A stretch of 64,000 nucleotides of DNA, taken from NCBI RefSeq assembly GCF_024498175.1, contig NZ_CP101823.1, positions 186,001-250,000 on the forward strand, written 5' to 3'. The translations under genes were made by a program, and so were the position numbers. Shown in pieces: positions 7,286-17,389 of the stretch. This DNA comes from Haloplanus salinarum (GTDB lineage: Archaea; Halobacteriota; Halobacteria; Halobacteriales; Haloferacaceae). Within the stretch, counting starts at the first letter, position 1. The number at the start of each line of letters is the position of its first letter. The notes beneath the pieces are model-generated. The model saw only the letters and a list, made by a program, of their open reading frames with translations, was not told the origin of the DNA and did no database searches.

Positions 7286-9948
7286 GGTTCGATCGGATCC
7301 GCCTGCGGAACTTCCGTCCCTACGCCGACGCTGACCTCGACCTCCGGGACGGCGTGACGGTGATCCACGGGCTCAACGGAAGCGGGAAGTCGTCGTTGCT
7401 GGAGGCGTGTTTCTTCGCGCTCTACGGGTCCAAGGCGCTGGAGGGGACGCTCGACGAGGTGGTGCGAAACGGGGAGACGGAGGCCGAAATCGACCTGTGG
7501 TTCACCCACGACGACGCCGCGTACCACGTCCACCGTCGACTCCGGCAGTCCGGCGACCGGACCTCGACGGCGGACTGTACCCTCGACGGCCCCGACGTGA
7601 CCGTCGAGGGCGCACGCGACGTCCGCGGGTTCGTCGCCGACCTGCTCCGCATGGACGCCGAGGCGTTCGTCAACTGCGCGTACGTCCGGCAGGGCGAGGT
7701 GAATCAGCTCATCAACGCCTCCCCCGACCAGCGACGGGACGTCATCGACGACCTCCTGCAACTGGGGCGGCTGGAGGAGTACCGGGAGCGCGCCGCGACC
7801 GCCCGCTTGGGCGTCGAGGACGTCCGCTCGGGCAAGCGGGGTGAACTCGAGAAGGTGGAGTCACAGATCGAGGCGAAGGAGGACCGGAACCTCCACGCCC
7901 GTCTCGACGACTTGGAGGGCGAGCTCGCCGACGTGACCGAGCGGATCGAACACTACGAGCGACAGCGCGAGAAGGCCGAGCGGACGAGAAGCGAGGCGAC
8001 TGCGATCCTCGAGGAACACGAGGCAAAGCGGGAGCGACTCGACGCCATCGAGGGCGACATCGCGGACCTCGAGACGGCGATCACGGAGGCCGAGGACGAA
8101 CGCGAGTCGATCCGGGAGTCGATCCGCGAGGCGCGCGAACGGATCGCCGACCTCGAAGCCGACCTCGAGGAGCGCCGCGACGCCGCGGGGCTCGACGAGG
8201 CGACGGCGTCGGCGGTCGAACGTCGGCGGGCGGAACTGGACGATAGCGAGGAGTCGATCCGCGAGGCCAAGAGCGAAGCGAACGCGTCGGCGACGGGGCT
8301 GCGAAACCAGGCGACGAACCTCGCGGAGAAGGCCGACGACTTGGCCGACCGAGCCGACCGCGCCGAGAAGCGGGCCGCGGAGCTACGCGAGGCGGCGGAG
8401 GCGGCCACGAATGCGGCCACGGACCACGAGGAACGGATCGAGGACCTCGACGCCGAGGCGACCGACCTGCGCGCCCGGTTCGAGGACGCGCCGGTCGATC
8501 GAGGCGAGGCCGCCGACCGACGGTCGGCGCTCCGTGACCGCCGCGCGGAGCTCCGGGAGCGGATCGCGGAACTCGAGGCCAAACGCGAGGCGGCCGCGGA
8601 GCGGGTCGCCGAGGCGGAGGAACTACTGGCGGCCGGCAAGTGTCCCGAGTGTGGACAGCCGGTCGAGGAGTCGCCACACGCCGACCGGATCGAGACGGAC
8701 CGCGAACGGGTCGCGGAGCTGGACGCGGAACTGGAGTCCGCCCGCGAACGGGTCGCGGAGCTCGACGACCGGATCGAGATCCTCTCCGATCTCGCCGAGG
8801 CCGAAACGCGCCTCGACGAACTCGCCGAGGAGCGCGAACGCCTCGCCGAGCGGGCGGCCGAGAAGCGGGACGAGGCGGCGGACCGACGGGAGGAGGCCGA
8901 GGAGCACGAGTCGGAGGCGGCCGACCTGCGCGAGCGGGCGGAAGAGACTCGGGAGGTCGCGGCCGAGAAACGCGAGGAGGCCGCCGAGGCCGAGGAACGC
9001 GTCGAGGAGTCGACCGCCGAACTGGAGGCCCTCGCCGAGACGCGGGCGGCGGTCGACGCCGTGGCGTCGCGGCTGGACCGTATCGCGGACCACGAGGACG
9101 AGATCGAGCGCCTGCGCGGCGAGGCGGAGCGGATCGAGGAGACGAACGACGAGCGTCGGGAACGGCTGGCCGAGAAGCGGGAGCGCCGCGACGAGTTGCG
9201 CGAGGCGGTCGACGGGGAGGCCATCGAGGCGGCCCGGGAGAACAAGGAGAAAGCCGAGGAGTACCTCGCGGAGGTCGACGAGGAACTCGATCGGCTGGCG
9301 TCGACCCGCGACGACCTGCAGACGAAGATCGGTGGGGTGCGGAACGAACTCGACGCGCTGGAGTCGCTCCGAGCGGAGCGCGACGCCCTCGCCGAGCGGG
9401 TGGCAGCCCTGGACGACCTCCACGCGGAGGCCGAACGGCTGGAAGCCATGTACGGTGACCTGCGCGCGGAGCTCCGCCAGCGGAACGTCGAGACGCTGGA
9501 ACGCCTCCTGAACGAGACGTTCGACCTCGTCTACGGCAACGACGCCTACGCGCACCTGCGGCTCGACGGCGACTACGAACTCTCGGTGGTCCAGAAGGAC
9601 GGGAGCGAACTCGACCCCGCCCAGCTGTCGGGCGGCGAGCGTGCGCTGTTCAACCTCAGCCTCCGGTGTGCCATCTACCGACTGCTGGCCGAGGGCATCG
9701 ACGGCGCGGCGCCGATGCCGCCGCTCATCCTCGACGAACCGACGGTCTTCCTCGATGCGGGCCACGTCTCGCGGTTGGTCGACCTCGTCGAGGAGATGCG
9801 CGAGATGGGCGTGGCTCAGATCGTGATCGTCAGCCACGACGAGGAACTCGTCGGCGCCGCCGACGACCTCGTCCGGGTCGAGAAGGACCCCCGGACCAAC
9901 CGGTCGACGGTGTCGCGGTCGCATCCGGCCGCCATCCCCGAGGAGTGA
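7282..9948 (+). CDS. rad50: DNA double-strand break repair ATPase Rad50
   Basis: SMC-like ATPase partner of Mre11; 888 residues from the GTG at 7282. This start overlaps the mre11 stop and gives the conserved beginning [13 protein letters not shown]. Walker A is GLNGSGKSS (about 30-38). Two long arms of coiled coil, very rich in Glu, Arg and Ala, flank the zinc hook CPECGQPV (Cys454 and Cys457), which joins two Rad50 molecules. The C-terminal lobe has the signature [14 protein letters not shown], Walker [12 protein letters not shown] and the VSHDEEL His switch. Any longer reading of this frame upstream runs through mre11 and is not real. Confidence 0.96.
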   Translation: MRFDRIRLRNFRPYADADLDLRDGVTVIHGLNGSGKSSLLEACFFALYGSKALEGTLDEVVRNGETEAEIDLWFTHDDAAYHVHRRLRQSGDRTSTADCTLDGPDVTVEGARDVRGFVADLLRMDAEAFVNCAYVRQGEVNQLINASPDQRRDVIDDLLQLGRLEEYRERAATARLGVEDVRSGKRGELEKVESQIEAKEDRNLHARLDDLEGELADVTERIEHYERQREKAERTRSEATAILEEHEAKRERLDAIEGDIADLETAITEAEDERESIRESIREARERIADLEADLEERRDAAGLDEATASAVERRRAELDDSEESIREAKSEANASATGLRNQATNLAEKADDLADRADRAEKRAAELREAAEAATNAATDHEERIEDLDAEATDLRARFEDAPVDRGEAADRRSALRDRRAELRERIAELEAKREAAAERVAEAEELLAAGKCPECGQPVEESPHADRIETDRERVAELDAELESARERVAELDDRIEILSDLAEAETRLDELAEERERLAERAAEKRDEAADRREEAEEHESEAADLRERAEETREVAAEKREEAAEAEERVEESTAELEALAETRAAVDAVASRLDRIADHEDEIERLRGEAERIEETNDERRERLAEKRERRDELREAVDGEAIEAARENKEKAEEYLAEVDEELDRLASTRDDLQTKIGGVRNELDALESLRAERDALAERVAALDDLHAEAERLEAMYGDLRAELRQRNVETLERLLNETFDLVYGNDAYAHLRLDGDYELSVVQKDGSELDPAQLSGGERALFNLSLRCAIYRLLAEGIDGAAPMPPLILDEPTVFLDAGHVSRLVDLVEEMREMGVAQIVIVSHDEELVGAADDLVRVEKDPRTNRSTVSRSHPAAIPEE

Positions 9949-9982
9949 TCCGGACCGTCGGCCCCGGGTAGCGGCGATCGGT

Positions 9983-10411
9983 TCACTCCGTCCCGCGGAG
10001 GGTCCGCACCGCCTCGCGGGTCGTCTCGGTCGCCTCGTAGCCGCGCTCGCCGGCGACCTGCGTCCCGGCGACCAGCCCGGCCGCCCGGAACTCGGCGAGC
10101 AGACCGTGAAGGTCGCTCTCACAGAGGTCGTAGGCGTCGAGGAGCGTCCGGGCGGCGACGGGGCCGCGGTCCACGAGTTCGACGAGGAGGCCGAGCGCCC
10201 GGTCGTTCGGCACCGCGGTGAGGACGCGCCGGGCCGGCGTGGGGATCCCCTCGGCGGCGGTCCGGAGTGGCTCGGTTTCGGCGTCGGCGTGTAGATCGGC
10301 GTTGGGCAGGTAGCGCTCGGTGCCCGTCGCCGGATCGCGGACGAGACTCGACTCCGCCGATCGCTTCACGAGCAGGTACCGGTTGCCCTCGTCGTCCCGG
10401 ACGCTTCGCAT
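9983..10411 (-). CDS. Haloarchaeal regulator-like protein (tentatively DUF7346)
   Basis: 142 residues from the ATG at 10411 (MRSVRDDEGNRYLLVKRS); an ATG three codons earlier is possible. The N-terminal half looks like a small beta domain that reads DEGNRYLLVKRSAESSLVRD. The C-terminal half (about 65-135) resembles a winged helix: VLTAVPNDRALGLLVELVDRGPVAARTLL then LHGLLAEFRAAGLV. I think it belongs to DUF7346, tentatively. It converges on rad50 with 34 bp between stops. Confidence 0.75.
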   Translation of the reverse strand: MRSVRDDEGNRYLLVKRSAESSLVRDPATGTERYLPNADLHADAETEPLRTAAEGIPTPARRVLTAVPNDRALGLLVELVDRGPVAARTLLDAYDLCESDLHGLLAEFRAAGLVAGTQVAGERGYEATETTREAVRTLRGTE

Positions 10412-10436
10412 GGTCCACACGAGGCGATCGGTGGGG

Positions 10437-10811
10437 TTAGGGGTTGTGTTCGTCGGCGTCCGTCCCGTCGTCGTCGTCGCTCCGTCGCCGGAAGGTCCGA
10501 TAGTGGTGATAGACGCGCAGTCCGGCCACGGCGCCGATCAGGACGAGGACGAGGCCGGTCCGCCACTCTCCCCGGAACCCAACGAGCATGGGGGCGAAGG
10601 CGAGACAGAACACCGCCACGTTGGCCATGAGGACGCTCCGCCAGAACAGTCCCCGAACCTCGGGGTCGATGTCGCTCGGATCGACGTCCGGGGTCGGAGC
10701 GGTCGGCGCGGTCGGTGGATCGGGGCCGAGGTCCTCCGCACGCAGCTCGGCGGGCGCTTTCTCGGCGTCGTCGTCCCACGCGTCGTCGTCGCCCCACGGA
10801 TCGGACGGCAC
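10437..10811 (-). CDS. Acidic membrane protein with two TM helices (tentatively DUF7322)
   Basis: The GTG at 10811 gives about 124 residues beginning VPSDPWGDDDAW; longer versions of the frame start in unlikely Arg-rich sequence. An acidic Pro/Ala-rich N-terminal tail (about 55 residues) precedes two hydrophobic helices, VLMANVAVFCLAFAPMLVGF and TGLVLVLIGAVAGLRVY. The C-terminal tail is charged, RRRSDDDDGTDADEHNP. Family assignment is tentative, function unknown. It sits 25 bp upstream of the 9983-10411 gene and may share its transcript. Confidence 0.65.
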   Translation of the reverse strand: MPSDPWGDDDAWDDDAEKAPAELRAEDLGPDPPTAPTAPTPDVDPSDIDPEVRGLFWRSVLMANVAVFCLAFAPMLVGFRGEWRTGLVLVLIGAVAGLRVYHHYRTFRRRSDDDDGTDADEHNP

Positions 10812-10858
10812 GCTCTCAGAGAGCGAGCGCGGCGACAAAAGGGGTTCGCTTGCCGGAT

Positions 10859-11038
10859 TCAGGCGAGTTCGTAGATGGGCACCGCCGTCGACGACTCCAC
10901 CCACGCGAGCGGGTTCTCCGCGTCGTACAGTACCGTTCCGTCCTCGACCTCGTACGCCTCGACGGTGTCGATCCCGTCGTGATCCGGACGGCGTTCGTCC
11001 GCACTGTCCCACCGGCCTGCGTCGACGTGGTCGGACAT
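10859..11038 (-). CDS. 59-residue acidic protein (tentatively DUF7331)
   Basis: The ATG at 11038 starts MSDHVDAGRWD. The conserved core is VEAYEVEDGTVLYDAENPLAWVES, which I recognise from a haloarchaeal family of about 60 residues, tentatively DUF7331. It is one soluble, acidic domain with no motif that hints at a function. It is divergent from polB, about 107 bp apart. Confidence 0.7.
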   Translation of the reverse strand: MSDHVDAGRWDSADERRPDHDGIDTVEAYEVEDGTVLYDAENPLAWVESSTAVPIYELA

Positions 11039-11114
11039 CGTCACGCCGCTTGGTAAGAAATCACATGGTATATGTCTTTCCGTCGTGGCAGCGTTTCCGC
11101 GGCGGAGTGGCTGG

Positions 11115-11122
11115 GTTTTTAT
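11115..11122 (+). promoter_or_regulatory. TATA box of polB
   Basis: GTTTTTAT centred about 27 bp before the polB ATG at 11146, the spacing expected for a leaderless haloarchaeal transcript. This also supports 11146 as the start, against longer readings of the frame. Confidence 0.6.
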
Positions 11123-11145
11123 CCGGAAGTCCCGAAGTGAGCGGC

Positions 11146-14100
11146 ATGGAACAGGCGGAGCTTACGGGCTCTTGGGGAGCCGACGACGCCGACAGGCCCG
11201 AGGCGGAGGCGATGGCCGTCGCCGGCGACGTCAGCCAGTCGGTCACCGAAGTCGTCGACGCGGCGGACCTGAAGTTTCCGGACCCCGAGGGGGCGGTCGA
11301 CCTCGCGGTCACCCAGGTCGACTACACGGTCGAGGGACAAGGTGCCGACGAGTACCCCGTGGTGCACGTGTTCGGCCGGACGCCGGACGGCGACGCCGAA
11401 CACGTCCGCGTCCTCGGGTTCGAGCCGTACTTCTACGCGCCGACGGCGAGCCTCGACGACGACGACCTTGACCGCGACGTGATCACGCGCACGGAGACGG
11501 GTTACGAGAGCATCCGTGGCGAGGACCTGACGAAGATCTGTACCCGGACGCCCCGCGACGTGGGGGCGATCCGCGACGAGTTCGACCACTACGAGGCGGA
11601 CATCCTCTTTCCCAACCGGCTGTTGATCGACAAGGACATCGGGAGCGGGGTTCGCGTCCCCGTCCGCCGGCTGGAGAGCGGGGCGATCCAGGTGCCACAC
11701 GACGAACTCGAACCCGTCGACGTCCCCACGGATCTGCGGGTGAACACCTTCGACATCGAGGTGGACGACCGCTCCGGGTTCCCCGAGGACGGGGAGGAGG
11801 CCATCGTCTGTCTCACGAGTCACGACTCCCGCCGCGACGAGTACGTCGCGTGGCTGTACGAGGCACCGGTGGGGTCGGGCGTGGCCCCCGCGGCGCTGGA
11901 CGACTACGACGGTCTGGAGGACGACGTGACCGCCGAGATCAGGGCCTTCGAGTCCGAGGCGGCGATGCTCGATGCCTTCCTCGGCTACATCGAGGAGACG
12001 AACCCGGACGTGCTCACGGGGTGGAACTTCGAGGACTTCGACGCCCCCTACCTCATCGACCGGCTGGAGACGCTGGGCAAGCGACCGGACGTGGACCACG
12101 ACCTGAACCCCGACCGCCTCTCGCGGATCGGCGAGGTGTGGCGAAGCGACTGGGGCGGCCCCACGATCAAGGGACGGGCCGTCTTCGACCTGCTCTACGC
12201 CTACAAGCGGACCCAGTTCACCGAACTGGAGTCCTACCGGCTGGACGCAGTCGGCGAGATGGAACTGGGCGCGGGCAAGGAACGCTATCCGGGCGACATC
12301 GGCGACCTCTGGGAGGACGACCCCGAGCGACTGCTGGAGTACAACCTCCGGGACGTGGAACTCTGTGTCGAACTCGACCGCAAGCGCGACATCATCTCCT
12401 TCTGGGACGAGGTGCGGACGTTCGTCGGCTGTAAGTTGGAGGACGCGCCGACGCCGGGCGACGCCGTCGACGTCTACGTCCTCCACAAGGTCCACGGCGA
12501 CTTCGCGCTCCCCTCGAAGGGGCGAGCCGACGCCGAGGACTACGAGGGCGGTGCCGTCTTCGACCCGATCACGGGGATCAAGGAGAACGTCAGCGTACTG
12601 GACTTGAAATGTTTCAGTGCGGATACGGACGTCCTGACTCCGGACGGTGAGCGAAACATCGCCGAACTGGAGGTCGGCGATCCGATATACACGCTGAATC
12701 CGGACACGTTTGAGTGTGAGGTCAACCCCGTCGAGGAAACCCACCAGTACGAGAACCGGTTCGGTGAGCTCCACCACCTCTCGGGCAACACCCACGATCT
12801 GAAAGTCACCGAGAACCACCGGTTCCTCTACTCGAAAGAGCGCGGCTGGGACGACCAGCGGCCGTCCGACTTCACCTTCGACGAGTACCGAGAGATCCCG
12901 GAGAACGAACGGTTCGCGTTCCCACAGCACGAGCCGATGGACGGTCGATCACCCGAAACCTTCGATCTGATCGACGAGGTCGAGGGAGGACAGGTCGTCG
13001 TCTATACCGACGACGATCTCCGATCGTTCAGAGCCACACTCCCCGAGGACGTCACCACCTCGATGGAACTCGTGCACGGTTCATCGTCGACGATGGGGAT
13101 CCAGAAGGCGGTCGGCAAGTACCTGATTCCCGTCGAGACGTACCGTACCCACCGTTCCCTCGTCGACCGACACGCGGACGAGGTGTTTCTCAAATACGGG
13201 AAACAGCACTGCGAGACGCCACTATCCTTCGAGATGGACGACTGGCTGGCGCTCGTTGGCTGGTTCGTCACTGAGGGGAGCGTTGACCACGCTGGGGGAC
13301 GCATCACGATTCACCAGGAAGGCCGGACGGAGCGGGAGGCGATTCGAGACCTACTCGACCGGTTGGGTATCGATCACAACGTCGACGAGCGGGGAATCAA
13401 CGTTTCGAACCGGTATCTTCTAGAGTGGTTCGCCGACAACTGCGGCGAGGGATACACCGACAAGCAGCTCCCCGAGTGGGTGTTCGACTTGGACGGCGAG
13501 CTCCTGTCGCGGCTCCTCGATACGATGATTCGAGGCGATGGGCGGTACACCGATTCCGGCCTGGCCAAATTCTGGACGAAGAGTGACGAACTCAAAGCCG
13601 GCATCGTCGATGTCGCGGTCCGATGTGGGCACAAGCCGACGGTCTCTAAGCAGGCGGACGGGACTTGGTACGTTTCCGCCGGCAAGCGCGGTTCGTTCAA
13701 GAAGGCGACGAACGCGACGGTCGAGGATCACGACGGCGACGTGTACTGCGTTACTGCGGCCGACAACCACGTGGTCTTGGCCGGTCGTAACGGGAACTAC
13801 CAGTGGGTCGGCCAGTCGCTCTACCCGATGTGCATGGTGACGATCAACGCGTCGCCCGAGACGAAAGTCGACCCCGAGGACTACGACGACGACACCTACC
13901 ACGCACCCAACGGGACCCACTTCCGGAAGGAACCGGACGGCGTCATCCGGGAGATGGTCGACGAGTTGCTCGAAGAGCGCGAACAGAAGAAAGCCGAGCG
14001 CAACGACCACGACCCCGACAGTCAGGCCTACGAGCAGTACGACCGGCAGCAACAAGCTGTCAAGGTCATTATGAACTGTTTCACGTCCGACACCGACGTG

Positions 14101-16341
14101 TTGACGCCCGACGGCGTCCGAAATATCCGGGATCTCGAGGTCGGTGACGAGGTGTACTCGCTCGACCCCGAGACGCTGCGGATGGAAGTCAAGCCCGTTA
14201 CCGAGACGCACGCGTATCCGAACTACCGGGGCGACCTCGTCGACATCGAGACGAGCAAAATCGACTTCAGCGTCACGCCGAACCACCGGATGCTCGTCCG
14301 GAAGGACGATACGAACGGCGAGTCGTGGGAGGACTTCCGATTCGTCGAGGCCGGCGATCTGAACGAGTCGTCACACTACGAACTACCGCACGGTTGGGAG
14401 GGTCCGGACGGTGGGCGACTGGAGACGGTCGATCTAACCGAGTTGCTGGACGGCGACTACGAGGTGTGGGCGAACAACGACGTACACGGACACACCCTCG
14501 CCGCCGAAGTCGGCCACTACCCGGACAAGATGGAGAAACAGGGTTCCGATGGGACGGGTTACGTCTTCTCGGCGACCGAGTTCGAGGAGCACCGCGAGTA
14601 TCTGAACGAGTGCTGTTCCGAGTTCTACGTTCACGCCGAACGGGGCCGGAAGTGGATTCCGCGCTTTTACGATGGCGACGACTTCCTCGAACTGCTCGCG
14701 TGGTACGTCACCGAAGGGTCGGTGTACACGTCCGAAGACAAGCAGTTCGGGGAGCAGTTCAGAGGTAGTGCCACGACGATCAAGCTTGCACAGGAGGCGG
14801 TTGCCGACGGCGGCGAGGGTGACGGCCACACCGCAATCGGCGAGTTGCTGGACCGACTCAGCTTCGACTACTACGTCGACGACCGGAGCTACCAGGTCAC
14901 CTCACGATTGCTCGGCCGGTGGCTCGAAGATACGTGTGGCAAGAACAGCTTCGAGAAACGGATTCCCGAATTCGTCTTCGAGGCCAGCCGCGAGCAGAAG
15001 GAGCGATTCCTCGACACGCTCATCGCAGGCGACGGCGACCGGCAGGTGAACAGTTGGCGATACACCACGTCGAGCGAACGACTCCGAGACGACGTGTTGC
15101 GCCTCTGTGCGCACGTCGGGCTGACCGCCAGCTACAACCGCGACAGCGGATCGTGGCGCATCTACTGCACCGAGGACGCAAAGAACAGTTTCCGGATGCA
15201 CCGGTCGGGAGGTCAGAGTACCGCCGACGATGGTGCGTACTGTGTCACCGTCGCGGACAACAATACGCTCCTCGCGGGCCGGAACGGTAGATTCCAGTTC
15301 GTCGGGCAATCGCTCTACGGCGTTCTGGGGTGGGACCGCTTCCGCCTCTACGACCGGGAGATGGGCGCGGCCGTCACCGCCACCGGACGGGACGTCATCG
15401 AACACACCCAGTCCGCGGCCAACGACGTGGGCTACGAGGTGGCCTACGGCGACACGGACAGCGTCATGTTGGAACTCGGGGAGGACGTGGAGTCCGAGGA
15501 CGTCCCCGACGAGGTTCGGGAGGCCCACCCCGAGATGAGCGAGTCGGAACTCCGACAGGTCGCCGGCGCCATCGAGACGGGGTACGAACTCGAGGAGTCG
15601 ATCAACGACTCCTACGACGAGTTCGCGCTGGAGGAACTCAACGCCCACGAACACCGCTTCCAGATCGAGTTCGAGAAGCTTTACAGACGCTTTTTCCAGG
15701 CAGGGAAGAAGAAACGCTACGCGGGCCACATCGTCTGGAAGGAGGGGAAACACGTCGACGACATCGACATCACGGGTTTCGAGTACAAGCGCTCGGACAT
15801 CGCCCCGATCACCAAGGAGGTCCAGCGACGCGTCATCGAGATGATCGTCACGGGCGAGGACGTCGACGACGTCGAGGAGTACGTCCACGACGTCATCGAG
15901 GACTTCGAGGCCGGAAACGTCGACCTCGACGACGTGGGCATCCCGGGCGGCATCGGCAAGCGACTGACCGCCTACGACACCGACACCGCGCAGGTCCGGG
16001 GGGCGAAGTACGCCAACCACCTGCTCGGCACCAACTTCCAGCGCGGCAGCAAGCCCAAGCGACTGTACCTGAAGAAGGTCCACCCCGAGTTCTTCCGACG
16101 GCTGGAGGCCGATGAGGGGTTCGACCCGCAGACCGATCCGCTCTACGGCGAGTTCAAGCGTGATCCGGACGTGATCTGCTTCGAGTACGCCGATCAGATC
16201 CCGGACGCCTTCGAAGTCGACTGGGACAAGATGCTCGAAAAGACGCTCAAGGGGCCGATCGCCCGGGTCATCGAGGCGCTCGGCCTCTCGTGGGACGAGG
16301 TGAAAAGCGGCCAGCGACAGACCGGTCTCGGCCAGTTCTGA
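11146..16341 (+). CDS. polB: Family B DNA polymerase with two inteins
   Basis: Replicative family B polymerase; 1731-residue precursor, about 918 residues after removal of two inteins. The exonuclease motifs are intact: FDIEVDD (Exo I), NFEDFDAPY (Exo II) and YNLRDVELC (Exo III). Polymerase motif A, DLK-SLYP, is split by intein 1 after Lys. Motif B, KVIMN-SLYGVLGW, is split by intein 2 after Asn. Motif C, YGDTDS, is uninterrupted at about 15446. The ATG at 11146 is chosen because a TATA box lies 27 bp upstream and the upstream part of the frame has no conserved sequence. Splicing is needed to make an active enzyme since both inteins break active-site motifs. Confidence 0.96.
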   Translation: MEQAELTGSWGADDADRPEAEAMAVAGDVSQSVTEVVDAADLKFPDPEGAVDLAVTQVDYTVEGQGADEYPVVHVFGRTPDGDAEHVRVLGFEPYFYAPTASLDDDDLDRDVITRTETGYESIRGEDLTKICTRTPRDVGAIRDEFDHYEADILFPNRLLIDKDIGSGVRVPVRRLESGAIQVPHDELEPVDVPTDLRVNTFDIEVDDRSGFPEDGEEAIVCLTSHDSRRDEYVAWLYEAPVGSGVAPAALDDYDGLEDDVTAEIRAFESEAAMLDAFLGYIEETNPDVLTGWNFEDFDAPYLIDRLETLGKRPDVDHDLNPDRLSRIGEVWRSDWGGPTIKGRAVFDLLYAYKRTQFTELESYRLDAVGEMELGAGKERYPGDIGDLWEDDPERLLEYNLRDVELCVELDRKRDIISFWDEVRTFVGCKLEDAPTPGDAVDVYVLHKVHGDFALPSKGRADAEDYEGGAVFDPITGIKENVSVLDLKCFSADTDVLTPDGERNIAELEVGDPIYTLNPDTFECEVNPVEETHQYENRFGELHHLSGNTHDLKVTENHRFLYSKERGWDDQRPSDFTFDEYREIPENERFAFPQHEPMDGRSPETFDLIDEVEGGQVVVYTDDDLRSFRATLPEDVTTSMELVHGSSSTMGIQKAVGKYLIPVETYRTHRSLVDRHADEVFLKYGKQHCETPLSFEMDDWLALVGWFVTEGSVDHAGGRITIHQEGRTEREAIRDLLDRLGIDHNVDERGINVSNRYLLEWFADNCGEGYTDKQLPEWVFDLDGELLSRLLDTMIRGDGRYTDSGLAKFWTKSDELKAGIVDVAVRCGHKPTVSKQADGTWYVSAGKRGSFKKATNATVEDHDGDVYCVTAADNHVVLAGRNGNYQWVGQSLYPMCMVTINASPETKVDPEDYDDDTYHAPNGTHFRKEPDGVIREMVDELLEEREQKKAERNDHDPDSQAYEQYDRQQQAVKVIMNCFTSDTDVLTPDGVRNIRDLEVGDEVYSLDPETLRMEVKPVTETHAYPNYRGDLVDIETSKIDFSVTPNHRMLVRKDDTNGESWEDFRFVEAGDLNESSHYELPHGWEGPDGGRLETVDLTELLDGDYEVWANNDVHGHTLAAEVGHYPDKMEKQGSDGTGYVFSATEFEEHREYLNECCSEFYVHAERGRKWIPRFYDGDDFLELLAWYVTEGSVYTSEDKQFGEQFRGSATTIKLAQEAVADGGEGDGHTAIGELLDRLSFDYYVDDRSYQVTSRLLGRWLEDTCGKNSFEKRIPEFVFEASREQKERFLDTLIAGDGDRQVNSWRYTTSSERLRDDVLRLCAHVGLTASYNRDSGSWRIYCTEDAKNSFRMHRSGGQSTADDGAYCVTVADNNTLLAGRNGRFQFVGQSLYGVLGWDRFRLYDREMGAAVTATGRDVIEHTQSAANDVGYEVAYGDTDSVMLELGEDVESEDVPDEVREAHPEMSESELRQVAGAIETGYELEESINDSYDEFALEELNAHEHRFQIEFEKLYRRFFQAGKKKRYAGHIVWKEGKHVDDIDITGFEYKRSDIAPITKEVQRRVIEMIVTGEDVDDVEEYVHDVIEDFEAGNVDLDDVGIPGGIGKRLTAYDTDTAQVRGAKYANHLLGTNFQRGSKPKRLYLKKVHPEFFRRLEADEGFDPQTDPLYGEFKRDPDVICFEYADQIPDAFEVDWDKMLEKTLKGPIARVIEALGLSWDEVKSGQRQTGLGQF
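12610..13815 (+). mobile_element. PolB intein 1 (motif A site) with LAGLIDADG endonuclease
   Basis: 402 residues in frame, beginning with Cys (CFSADTDVLTPDG, block A) and ending VGQ before the +1 Ser of SLYP. The splicing blocks include DLKVTENHRFL (block B, with His). The endonuclease region has two LAGLIDADG-type helices, LVGWFVTEGS and LLDTMIRGDG, each keeping its acidic residue, so homing activity is possible. The last two residues are Gly-Gln rather than the usual His-Asn. It is closely similar in plan to intein 2. Confidence 0.93.
14077..15309 (+). mobile_element. PolB intein 2 (motif B site) with LAGLIDADG endonuclease
   Basis: 411 residues in frame, from CFTSDTDVLTPDG to FQFVGQ, followed by the +1 Ser of SLYGVLGW. 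Block B is FSVTPNHRML. The endonuclease helices are LLAWYVTEGS and FLDTLIAGDG, again with both acidic residues. As in intein 1, the C-terminal pair is Gly-Gln. Block A and the C-terminal part (YCVTVADNNTLLAGRNGRFQF) match intein 1 closely, so the two probably share an origin and moved between sites in the same gene. Confidence 0.93.
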
Positions 16342-16363
16342 AAGCTGATTTCTACATCTCGAA

Positions 16364-16380
16364 ACAATAGTTACTGTTGT
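16364..16380. promoter_or_regulatory. Imperfect 17-bp dyad upstream of suf genes
   Basis: ACAATAGTTACTGTTGT reads almost the same on both strands (14 of 17 positions). It lies 66-82 bp before sufC. A second short dyad, AATGC-GTAA-GCATT, is at 16399-16412. These are candidate operators for iron or oxidative-stress control of sufCBD; no regulator has been matched to them. Confidence 0.3.
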
Positions 16381-16445
16381 CGGAACTCGAAGGGGGAGAA
16401 TGCGTAAGCATTATGCGTGTTACACCCCAGTCACTCGATAGGGAC

Positions 16446-17363
16446 ATGGCAACATTACAGATCAACAACCTTCACGCGAAAGTCGCAGAAGAGGACGGCG
16501 AGAGTATCCTTCGTGGCGTCGATCTCACGGTCGAATCGGGCGAGATTCACGCCCTGATGGGACCGAACGGCTCGGGTAAGTCGACGACCGCGAAGGTGAT
16601 CGCCGGCCACCCGGCCTACGAGGTCACCGAGGGCGAGATCACGCTCGTCCTCGACGACGAGGACCTGGCCGACGTCGACGAGGAGGTACCCCCCGAGAAG
16701 CGCGAGTGGGACCTGCTCGATCTCGAACCGAACGAGCGCGCCGCGCTCGGCATCTTCCTCGGGTTCCAGTATCCGGCGGAAATCGAGGGCGTCACGATGA
16801 CGAACTTCCTCCGACAGGCGCTCAACGCCAAACACGAGGAGCGCGAGGAACTGTTCGAGGACGAGGACGACGAGGCAACCGAGGACGAGGACGACGCCGG
16901 CTACGACACCTCCCCGATGGAGGGTGAGGCCGACGACGGCGAGATCGGTGTCGCCGAGTTCCAGCAGCTCCTGAAGGAGAAGATGGAGCTGCTGGACATG
17001 GACGAGAAGTTCGCACAGCGCTACCTCAACGCCGGGTTCTCCGGCGGCGAGAAGAAACAGAACGAGGTGCTCCAGGCGGCGATCCTCGAGCCGTCGGTCG
17101 CGGTGCTCGACGAGATCGACTCGGGCCTGGACATCGACCGCCTGCAGGACGTCTCCAAGGGGATCAACGCCCTCCGTGACGAGCAAGGCACCGGGGTCCT
17201 CCAGATCACGCACTACCAGCGGATCCTCGATTACGTCGAGCCCGACCACGTCCACGTGATGATCGACGGCGAGATCGCCGAGAGCGGCGGTGCGGATCTG
17301 GCCCGGAAGCTCGAGGACGAAGGCTACGACTGGGTCCGCGAGCAGGTCTACGGGACAGCGTAA
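16446..17363 (+). CDS. sufC: Fe-S cluster assembly ATPase SufC
   Basis: ABC-type ATPase that partners SufB/SufD in building Fe-S clusters in the cytoplasm. 305 residues from the ATG at 16446 ([12 protein letters not shown]). Walker A is GPNGSGKS, the signature is [10 protein letters not shown] and Walker B is [20 protein letters not shown] carries the His switch. It is about 50 residues longer than bacterial SufC because of a haloarchaeal acidic insertion at about 130-170 ([15 protein letters not shown]). First gene of sufC-sufB-sufD; 26 bp to sufB. Confidence 0.95.
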   Translation: MATLQINNLHAKVAEEDGESILRGVDLTVESGEIHALMGPNGSGKSTTAKVIAGHPAYEVTEGEITLVLDDEDLADVDEEVPPEKREWDLLDLEPNERAALGIFLGFQYPAEIEGVTMTNFLRQALNAKHEEREELFEDEDDEATEDEDDAGYDTSPMEGEADDGEIGVAEFQQLLKEKMELLDMDEKFAQRYLNAGFSGGEKKQNEVLQAAILEPSVAVLDEIDSGLDIDRLQDVSKGINALRDEQGTGVLQITHYQRILDYVEPDHVHVMIDGEIAESGGADLARKLEDEGYDWVREQVYGTA

Positions 17364-17389
17364 TACGGCTACACCCACAACACAACACC

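Noticed and set aside
7953-9449. Large Ser/Arg-rich reverse-strand frame opposite rad50
   Set aside because: It is the shadow of the Rad50 coiled coil, whose Glu/Arg/Ala codons read as Ser/Arg on the other strand.
10588-11145. Longer N-terminus for polB
   Set aside because: The extension runs antisense through two small genes and past the polB TATA box; the ATG at 11146 is consistent with a leaderless start.
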